Source: Chloroflexota bacterium
GTDB lineage: Bacteria > Chloroflexota > Dormibacteria > CF-121
Assembly: GCA_005889225.1 (NCBI GenBank)
Contig: VBEW01000017.1
Location: 1 to 40,805, forward strand
Direction of reading: 5' to 3'
Length of the DNA stretch: 40,805 nt
Below the pieces are notes generated by a model, which was not told the origin of the DNA, did not search any database, and saw nothing but the letters and a program-made list of their open reading frames with translations. The position numbers and the translations under genes were made by a program. This document shows positions 35,302-40,805 of this stretch, piece after piece; position 1 is the first letter of the stretch; each line of letters opens with the position of its first letter.

Positions 35302-35384
35302 GCACAGGCCAAATACGATACTCCAAGTGTTCGTGACGCGGGGTTGCCGCTGCTCGGCGGGGTGGCCCGCTAAGCTGAGGGCGG

Positions 35385-36404
35385 ATGCCCGAATTGACGA
35401 CCTGCGAGGATGCGTCCGCCTGGGACGCGTTCGTTTCGCAGGCCCGCGACGCCTCGTTGCTGCAATCCTGGGCATGGGGCAGCCTCAAATCGCGCTACGG
35501 CTGGCAGCCCCGCCGCTACCTCTGGGTCGAGGCCGGCCGGCCGACCGCGGCCGCCGCCGTTCTGCGCCGGCGCCTTCCGGGTGGGCTCTACCTGGACTAC
35601 GCTCCGCGCGGGCCGATCCTCGACGGTCAGCTCGAGCACTGGCCCGACCTCTGGCCGGCGCTGCGCGAACGCCTGGCGGCCGAGGGAGGCACGGTCCTCA
35701 AGGTCGATCCGGAATGGACCACTGATGCGCAGCGAGCCGCGCTGACCGCCAGCGGGGCGCTGCCCAGCCGGCATCCGATCCAGCACCAGGCGACCATGGT
35801 GGTCGATATCAGCGGTGGTGATGCGGCGCTGATGCGGCTGAAGGAGTCGACGCGGCGAAACATCCGATCGGGCAGCCGGCAGGGCATTACGGTGGAAGCC
35901 TCGCAAGCGTCAGCGGCGATGGACAGCTTCTACGACCTGCTTCAGGAGACGGCCGTCCGCGAGCAGTTCACCATTCGCGCCCGCGCGTACTACCAGGACC
36001 TGCTCGGCCTCTTTCGCGAGCGGGGCCAGGTGTGCGTCTACCTCGCCCGACTCGAGGAACGATTGCTGGCCGGGGCCGTCATGCTCTATTTCGGGTCGAA
36101 GCTCATTTACCTTTACGGCGGCACGCGCTCGGAGGCGAAAGACCTCAAACCCGGCTATCTGCTGCACTGGCGCGCGATCGAGGACGCGCAGCGTCGAGGC
36201 TGCACCAGCTACGACATGTGGGGGGTGCCGCTCGATCCCCAGCCAGGCCAGCGCGGCTACGGCTATTACGTCTTCAAATCGCGCTTCAACGGTCGCCTGG
36301 TCCGCTTTATCGGGCTGTACGACCTGCCGGTCAACCGGGCCGCCACGCTGACGATCCGCCTGGCCGAGCGATTCGCGCGGACCGGCCAGCCCGAGTTTGT
36401 CTGA
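35385..36404 (+). CDS. FemAB-like aminoacyltransferase (first copy)
   Basis: The 339-residue protein belongs to the FemABX/GNAT-fold family, whose members add amino acids from aminoacyl-tRNA to lipid II or act on other peptides. It has LLQSWAWGSLKSRYGW at the N-terminus, YLDYAPRGPIL, STRRNIRSGSRQGI, then LLHWRAIEDAQRRGCTSYDMWG and FKSRFNGRLVRFIGLYDLP in the second GNAT half. ATG 35385 is preceded by a GAGG and by TAAGCT eight bases upstream. It overlaps the second copy by eight bases. The tandem arrangement suggests sequential steps of peptidoglycan cross-bridge formation, but the substrate is not shown by sequence alone. Confidence 0.88.
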   Translation: MPELTTCEDASAWDAFVSQARDASLLQSWAWGSLKSRYGWQPRRYLWVEAGRPTAAAAVLRRRLPGGLYLDYAPRGPILDGQLEHWPDLWPALRERLAAEGGTVLKVDPEWTTDAQRAALTASGALPSRHPIQHQATMVVDISGGDAALMRLKESTRRNIRSGSRQGITVEASQASAAMDSFYDLLQETAVREQFTIRARAYYQDLLGLFRERGQVCVYLARLEERLLAGAVMLYFGSKLIYLYGGTRSEAKDLKPGYLLHWRAIEDAQRRGCTSYDMWGVPLDPQPGQRGYGYYVFKSRFNGRLVRFIGLYDLPVNRAATLTIRLAERFARTGQPEFV

Positions 36405-37422
36405 AACCGCGGCGGCCATCACCCACGGTCACGCCCTGGGCGCGCAGGCCTGGGACCGGCTCCTGCTCGAGCAGCCCGAAGGCAACCTGCTGCAGAGCTG
36501 GACCTGGGGCGAGCTGCAGGCGCGATTCGGCTGGCGCATCGAACGCCTGCTCGTCCAGGATGGGCGGCACGGCCTTTGCTCGCTGCAGCGCACGACCACC
36601 CTGCTGCCCCGAGGCGCGGTCTACTACGTGCCGCGGGGTCCAGCCGTGGTCGCGGCGGCGCGAGTCCAGGTCCTGGACGAGCTGGAGCGACGGGCGCGTG
36701 CCGGCGGCGGCATCGTGCTGCGGGTCGAGCCCAACGACCGGGTTGGCGACCAGTGGCCGGCATTCTTCGAGGGGCGCGGCTTTGTTCGGGGGGATCCGGT
36801 CCAGCCGCCGGCGACCCAGCTGCTTCGCATCGATCGTGAGCCCGAGACATTGAAGGCCGGCTTCAAGCCGAAGACCCGCTACAACCTCAACCTGGCTGAG
36901 CGGAAAGGCGTGACCGTCACCGGTTCACGCGACGTCACGACATTCGCCCGGCTCGCAGCCGAAACGGCAAAGCGCCAGGGCATTCATCTTCCCGGCGCCG
37001 CCTACTACCAGGCGGCCATCGACCTGTTCTCGCCACGGGATGAGGTCCGCCTGTACCTGGCGCAGCACGAGGGGGACACGCTTGGCGGGATCATGGTCTT
37101 CCGCTTCGGCAAGACCGCCTACTACCTGTTCGGCGGCTCCATCGAACACAAACGCGAGCTGATGCCGAACTACCTGCTGCACTGGCAGGCGATGATCGAC
37201 TTTCGAGCACTGGGCTGTGACACTTACGACTGGTGGGGAATCCCGGAAGAGCCGGCACCCGACCATCCGTGGTTCGGGTTGTACCGGTTCAAGACCGGCT
37301 TCGGGGGCGAGACGGTCCGCTACATCGGCCTCTACCAGCGGGTCCTGCGGCCGGGGCCTTTCAAGCTGGAGCGCCGGCTGCAGCAATTGAAGGCGCGAGT
37401 TCGCCAGCCTATACTGCGGTGA
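36397..37422 (+). CDS. FemAB-like aminoacyltransferase (second copy)
   Basis: The 341-residue protein is a paralogue of the preceding gene. Matching blocks are LLQSWTWGELQARFGWRIERLL, VYYVPRGPAVV, TRYNLNLAERKGVTV, then YLFGGSIEHKRELMPNYLLHWQAM and CDTYDWWGIPEEP with FKTGFGGETVRYIGLYQR. The start is TTG 36397 inside the end of the first copy. The YNLNLAERKGV helix (basic) is the tRNA/lipid II-binding part in better-known relatives. The two copies diverge enough that they probably use different acceptors or add successive residues. The stop is one base before the histidine kinase ATG. Confidence 0.88.
   Translation: MSETAAAITHGHALGAQAWDRLLLEQPEGNLLQSWTWGELQARFGWRIERLLVQDGRHGLCSLQRTTTLLPRGAVYYVPRGPAVVAAARVQVLDELERRARAGGGIVLRVEPNDRVGDQWPAFFEGRGFVRGDPVQPPATQLLRIDREPETLKAGFKPKTRYNLNLAERKGVTVTGSRDVTTFARLAAETAKRQGIHLPGAAYYQAAIDLFSPRDEVRLYLAQHEGDTLGGIMVFRFGKTAYYLFGGSIEHKRELMPNYLLHWQAMIDFRALGCDTYDWWGIPEEPAPDHPWFGLYRFKTGFGGETVRYIGLYQRVLRPGPFKLERRLQQLKARVRQPILR
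37410..37415 (+). promoter_or_regulatory. Internal -10 box before the histidine kinase gene
   Basis: TATACT inside the end of the second FemAB gene lies eight bases before the kinase ATG, allowing a nearly leaderless transcript of the two-component pair. Confidence 0.3.
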
Positions 37423-37423
37423 C

Positions 37424-38536
37424 ATGGCGAGGGAGCGAACGCTCTCCGAGCAAGCGTTTGAGCAGTTCCCCCAGGCCCTCATCCTCGTCGACCGCGAAGC
37501 GACCGTGATAGCCCTGAACCCGGTCGCTGAGCGCCTGACCGGATGGGACCGGGGCGATGCGCTGGGTCGGCCGGCGGCCGACATCCTCGAGGTGCGCACC
37601 GAGACGGGTGTCAACCTGTGCGCACCGAACGGCGCGCTGCGGCGCGCGCTGCGGCTCGGCAAACAGATCAACACCCACTTCGCCTACCTGTTCCGCTTGC
37701 GCACCAGCGACGATCCAGTCAGAGTCGCCTACTCGGTCTCGCCGCTGCACATTAAAGGCCGCAGTCCCGACGGGGCAGTGATCGTCGTCCACGATGTCAC
37801 CCCCGAGCTGGAGACCATCGAAGCCCGCGATGCGTTGATGCTGGCGGCGTCGCACGAGCTGAAAACGCCCCTGACGACGCTCAAGGGTCTGAGCGAGCTC
37901 TTGCTCGACTTTGACCTGAGCGAGGCCCAGCGGCGGGAGCTGTTGCAGGATCTGCACGGCCAGGCCGACCGGATGGAGCGGCTGATCGGCGACATCCTGT
38001 CGGTAAGCCGGATCGACTCGGGACGGATCTCGGTGGACCTCTCGCGGGTCGACGTGGCGTCGGTCGTGCAGCACGTGTGCGACGAGGTCCGGCCGATGCT
38101 CAATGGTCGCACCCTGAAATGCCGGATCCCGGAGGACCTGCCCGCCGTCATGGGTGAGGCGCGGAAGCTGCACCAGATCCTGGTGAACCTGGTGAACAAT
38201 GCCATAAAATATTCCGAGCCCGGCACCCAGATCACCCTCAGCGCGCGAGGCGATGCGTCGGCCGTGAGGTTCGAGGTCTCAGACCAGGGGGTCGGAATCC
38301 GCAAGGAACATATGCCCCGCCTCTTCGAGAAGTTTTATCGCGCCGACGACCCGGTGGTCCGACGTACCTCCGGCACCGGGCTGGGGCTGTACATCGTGCG
38401 CAGCCTGGTCACCATGCTGGGCGGGCAGGTCCATGTGCGCAGCCGGCATGGAAAGGGCACGGTCTTCACCGTCACGGTGCCGCGGGCGGAAACGACCGCT
38501 CGGACCCGGCCGCGCGTTGCCGTCGGCGCCCACTAG
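37424..38536 (+). CDS. Cytoplasmic PAS-domain sensor histidine kinase
   Basis: The 370-residue kinase has no membrane segment. A PAS domain spans about 8-125 (EQFPQALILVDREATVIALNP, NPVAERLTGWDRGDALG). The HisKA domain has ASHELKTPLTTLKGLSELL with phospho-acceptor H144. The HATPase_c domain has the N box HQILVNLVNNAIKYSEPG, G1 VSDQGVGIRKEHMPRLFEKFYR and G2 GTGLGLYIVRSLV. It resembles PhoR/WalK-type kinases without the extracellular part. The ATG follows the FemAB stop by one base, and the response regulator gene follows after six bases. The signal is presumably cytoplasmic or sensed through a ligand of the PAS pocket. Confidence 0.94.
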   Translation: MARERTLSEQAFEQFPQALILVDREATVIALNPVAERLTGWDRGDALGRPAADILEVRTETGVNLCAPNGALRRALRLGKQINTHFAYLFRLRTSDDPVRVAYSVSPLHIKGRSPDGAVIVVHDVTPELETIEARDALMLAASHELKTPLTTLKGLSELLLDFDLSEAQRRELLQDLHGQADRMERLIGDILSVSRIDSGRISVDLSRVDVASVVQHVCDEVRPMLNGRTLKCRIPEDLPAVMGEARKLHQILVNLVNNAIKYSEPGTQITLSARGDASAVRFEVSDQGVGIRKEHMPRLFEKFYRADDPVVRRTSGTGLGLYIVRSLVTMLGGQVHVRSRHGKGTVFTVTVPRAETTARTRPRVAVGAH

Positions 38537-38542
38537 CCACTG

Positions 38543-39253
38543 ATGCCACCGCCGAAGAGGATCCTGATCGTCGACGATGAGGCGATGATCCGCAAAGCGA
38601 TCCATCTGGCCCTGGAGAAGGAAGGCTACGAGGTAGTCGAGGCAGAGACCGGCGGCGAGGCTCTCCGCCGCATCGAGCTGAACAAGCCCGACTTGATCTT
38701 GCTCGACATCATGCTCCCCGATGTTTCGGGGTTCGATGTCTGCCGCGACATTCGCAAAGCAGGCCTGCGGGTGCCGATTATCATCCTCAGCGCCAAGACC
38801 GAAGAGATCGACGTCGTGGTCGGGCTGGAGATCGGCGCCGACGACTACATCACCAAACCCTTCCGCACCCGTGAGCTGCTGGCCCGAATCGCGGCCCATT
38901 TACGAAAAGCGCGCCAGGAAGAGGAAGCCGTCAACCAGGGTCGCCTGGAATTCAAAGACCTGGTCATCGATCTCAACGAGCGCCGTGTTTTCCACGATTC
39001 CAGTGAGGTGTTGCTGACGCACACCGAGTTCGATTTGCTGGCGTTCCTCGCCTCGAACGCCGGCAAAGTACTGTCCCGCGAAAAAATCCTCAACCACGTG
39101 TGGGGCTACGAGTACCCGATCGAGACTCGGGTGATCGACGTCCACATCCGCAACCTGCGGCGGAAGATCGAGCAAGACCCATCGCATCCGTTTTTCATCC
39201 TGGCGGTACCGGGCATCGGTTACCGCTTCACCAGCGCCGGCAAACTCGGTTAA
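38543..39253 (+). CDS. OmpR/PhoB-family response regulator
   Basis: The 236-residue protein has a receiver domain (about 6-118) with D11/D12, phospho-acceptor D55 in LILLDIMLPDVSG, S-A-K at the switch and K in TKPFRTRELL. The winged-helix DNA-binding domain (about 135-232) has LTHTEFDLLAFLASNAGKVLSRE, HVWGYEYPIETRVIDVHI and GIGYRFTSAGK. It is the partner of the preceding kinase by spacing and orientation. The ATG at 38543 has no strong ribosome-binding site. Its targets are unknown; genes nearest are the FemAB pair, so cell-wall control is a fair guess. Confidence 0.95.
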   Translation: MPPPKRILIVDDEAMIRKAIHLALEKEGYEVVEAETGGEALRRIELNKPDLILLDIMLPDVSGFDVCRDIRKAGLRVPIIILSAKTEEIDVVVGLEIGADDYITKPFRTRELLARIAAHLRKARQEEEAVNQGRLEFKDLVIDLNERRVFHDSSEVLLTHTEFDLLAFLASNAGKVLSREKILNHVWGYEYPIETRVIDVHIRNLRRKIEQDPSHPFFILAVPGIGYRFTSAGKLG

Positions 39254-39559
39254 TCGTTCCCACCTTTCAGCGGAAGGGTGAGGTTGGGGCAGGGCCCGAT
39301 GCTAGAGCACGAGAACCCTCAGATCTTGCGGGGTCGGCGTACGTTGAACAGGCGCCGAATCCTCTAGATAGATCTCTAGCTCCCGCATCAGTCCATCAAC
39401 CACGTGCAACAGGACATGAATCGTGACGAGAAGCTAAATGATTCGGTCCTCGGCTTTTGAGGGCCTTCGAAATTCCCCTGCCAGATCGTCCCGGTCGTTA
39501 GCGGACACCGTACTCATCACGGCGTGCGTTCACGAGTGCGGCACTCATTTCATCGCCCG
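39254..39559. other. 306-bp gap between response regulator and GT4 gene
   Basis: Apart from the possible decayed gene described at 39302-39508, the gap shows a short palindrome CTAGA-TAGATC-TCTAG near 39363 and no clear terminator with a T-run. The base composition is less GC-rich than its surroundings. Confidence 0.4.
39302..39508 (-). pseudogene. Possible decayed small gene with in-frame TAG
   Basis: One minus-strand frame from GTG 39508 to TAG 39302-39304 has 67 sense codons and a single in-frame TAG at 39434-39436. Before the stop it encodes GEFRRPSKAEDRII; after it, HVVDGLMRELEIYLEDSAP. The second half has the look of a C-terminal domain of a small protein (a V-D-G turn, then LRELEIY-type helix or strand), so the pair of fragments may be a small gene broken by a nonsense change or a deletion. 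I cannot name the family with certainty. No promoter at the leaderless distance is present. Confidence 0.35.
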
Positions 39560-40696
39560 CTATGAGGCGGCAGCGCCGGCCGCCGGCCGGAGTTCCCGGT
39601 AGATCGCCAGCAGGCGGTCGAGGTTGTCGGACAGACCGTAGCGCTCCACGACGCGGGCGCGCGCCCGCCGGCCCAGCTCGGCGCGAAAGTCGGGGAACTC
39701 GATCAGTGTGCGCAGCGCCAGGCGGAGCTGGCCGTCGAGGTCCCGGGGGTCGACCACCATGCCTGCCCCCTGGAGCGCCTCACCATCGGAGCCAACGTCC
39801 GTCGCGACCGACGCCACGCCGCAGGCCATCGCCTCCAACAGCGACAGCGACAGGCCCTCCACCAGCGAGGGTAGGACAAAGATATCCATGGCGCGCAGCA
39901 TCGCGATGCGCTCGGCCTCGTCGAGCACCTGGCCCGTGAAGATGATGCGCCGGCTGCCATACCGCCGCTCGAGCCGGCGCCGCTCGCTGCCGCTGCCGAC
40001 GACGACCAGCTTGACGTCCTCGGCCGCGTCGACGTCCTGAAAGGCGCGCACCAGCACATCGACGTTCTTCTCCGGATCGACCCGGCCCAGGTATCCAACG
40101 AGCGTGCTCGCTTGCGAGGTCTGCTTGAAGGCTGACGATCCGGGTGCGTACTTGTCTACGTCGACCCCGTTCGGGATGATGGCCACATTCGCGGCCGGAA
40201 CGCCGTAATTCTCGAGCAGGCTCTTCTGCTGTTCCGAAAAGATGATCACCCGGTCGAAGCTCGCCAGCGACTGCGCGTAGAGACGATAAACGGCCGAGCT
40301 GATCCCCTGCCAGAGAGAAAAGCGCGAATCGTACGGGACGTGAAAGGTCGCCACCACGGGCAGGCCCAGTTCGTGACAGAGCTCTGGGAGCCCGAAATCG
40401 ATCAGCGTCGAGAAGCTGAGCGAGACGTGCACCAAGTCGACCTGCTCCCGGCGGAGCAGGTCGGTGATGATTCGCTTCGTCCTGGGCGAAGAGATTATGT
40501 ACCGGTGACTGCCCGTCAAGGACCGGAGGGTGAGCGTGTCGTCGGTGACGGCGGCCAGCGCGCCGTGATGGACGAAGAAGACTTTGACGCCGCGCGCCCG
40601 AAGTCCGGCGACGATCTCGCGGGAATAGGTCAGCAGGCCGTCGCCGGCGCGGCCGCTCTGGTGACCCAGCCAGGCAATCCGCAGCGGCTCGCTCAT
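39560..40696 (-). CDS. GT4-family glycosyltransferase
   Basis: The 378-residue protein is a GT-B glycosyltransferase of family 4. It starts LRIAWLGHQSGRAGDGLLTYSREIV and has LVHVSLSFSTLIDFGL, VVATFHVPYDSRFSLW, IIPNGVDVDKYAPG, GYLGRVDPEKNVDVLVRAF and the E(x7)E block EGLSLSLLEAMACGVASVATDVGS. The acceptor is unknown; phosphatidylinositol mannosyltransferases and polysaccharide enzymes share these motifs. The ATG at 40696 overlaps the folK stop by ATGA, so it is cotranscribed with folK, an unusual pairing. The C-terminus is Ala-rich. Confidence 0.88.
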   Translation of the reverse strand: MSEPLRIAWLGHQSGRAGDGLLTYSREIVAGLRARGVKVFFVHHGALAAVTDDTLTLRSLTGSHRYIISSPRTKRIITDLLRREQVDLVHVSLSFSTLIDFGLPELCHELGLPVVATFHVPYDSRFSLWQGISSAVYRLYAQSLASFDRVIIFSEQQKSLLENYGVPAANVAIIPNGVDVDKYAPGSSAFKQTSQASTLVGYLGRVDPEKNVDVLVRAFQDVDAAEDVKLVVVGSGSERRRLERRYGSRRIIFTGQVLDEAERIAMLRAMDIFVLPSLVEGLSLSLLEAMACGVASVATDVGSDGEALQGAGMVVDPRDLDGQLRLALRTLIEFPDFRAELGRRARARVVERYGLSDNLDRLLAIYRELRPAAGAAAS

Positions 40697-40805
40697 CGGG
40701 AGTCGATGTCCTCGAGGAGGTCGAGCAGGAAGGGGCGGTTCTGAAGTTCGGGGTGGGGGATGTGGAGGCTGGGCTCGTCGACGATGCGACCGTCGTAGCG
40801 AAGGA
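40693..40805 (-). CDS. folK: folK 3' end (HPPK; 5' part outside window)
   Basis: The minus strand at the right edge encodes the last 36 residues of 6-hydroxymethyl-7,8-dihydropterin pyrophosphokinase, the folate-pathway enzyme that activates the pterin before its joining to p-aminobenzoate. The visible part reads LRYDGRIVDEPSLHIPHPEL followed by QNRPFLLDLLEDIDSR and TGA. The block PxLxIPHPxLxxRxFxLxPLxEI is the C-terminal HPPK signature. The stop overlaps the following glycosyltransferase start (ATGA). Confidence 0.85.
   Translation of the reverse strand, partial: LRYDGRIVDEPSLHIPHPELQNRPFLLDLLEDIDSR

Noticed and set aside
39100-39426. Plus-strand frame of 108 codons running out of the response-regulator gene
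   Set aside because: Its first half is a shifted frame of the winged-helix domain, and the rest lacks any start signal or domain-like sequence.

Overview
The window is a GC-rich, gene-dense stretch of bacterial chromosome around the replication origin. It holds the rpmH-dnaA-dnaN-recF junction, parAB, gyrB and the rnpA-yidD-yidC-jag cluster. The mix of features points to an uncultured high-GC relative of Chloroflexota/Dormibacterota rather than a proteobacterium: a short YidC without a periplasmic domain, frequent GTG and TTG starts, TAnnnT boxes set exactly at the leaderless distance, a DUF4388 protein, and a one-chain UvrD-type helicase-nuclease after recF. The phylum is inference; no rRNA gene is present to settle it.

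Layout. 1-7862 (minus strand): a likely operon begins with a degenerate sigma-70-like protein and continues with gcvT, gcvH, gcvPA and gcvPB (glycine cleavage). gyrB follows with its own TATAAT, then plsX, which runs off the left edge. 7913-12836 (plus): nfeD, a slipin and a CPBP membrane protease, then parA-parB. 12867-15270 (minus): an M16 peptidase, signal peptidase I and ndk. 15367-15708 (plus): a small unknown gene whose end overlaps the end of jag. 15630-17909 (minus): rpmH, rnpA, yidD, yidC and jag, mostly joined by ATGA overlaps. 17910-18224 is the probable origin, with two inverted DnaA boxes and facing promoters. 18225-25134 (plus): dnaA, dnaN, recF, a DUF721/DciA-like gene and a helicase-nuclease.

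25145-40805 is more accessory: a GT28 glycolipid glycosyltransferase; a GT4 glycosyltransferase; a TetR-MMPL efflux pair with palindromic operators; an MFS transporter; a lipoprotein with Ig-like and beta-propeller parts; a three-module DUF4388 protein; two tandem FemAB-like aminoacyltransferases; a PAS histidine kinase with an OmpR-type regulator; a decayed small gene; another GT4 enzyme; and the 3' end of folK at the right edge.

The points most worth a second look are: a sigma-70-like protein lacking region 4 and the usual -10 contacts, placed first in the glycine-cleavage operon; a glycine dehydrogenase subunit 2 that lacks the conserved GSCTMK loop; TAnnnT-N6-start arrangements at five genes, including two divergent pairs; and a single-polypeptide helicase-nuclease with a four-cysteine (Fe-S type) nuclease domain. 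No tRNA, rRNA, CRISPR array or insertion sequence was seen.
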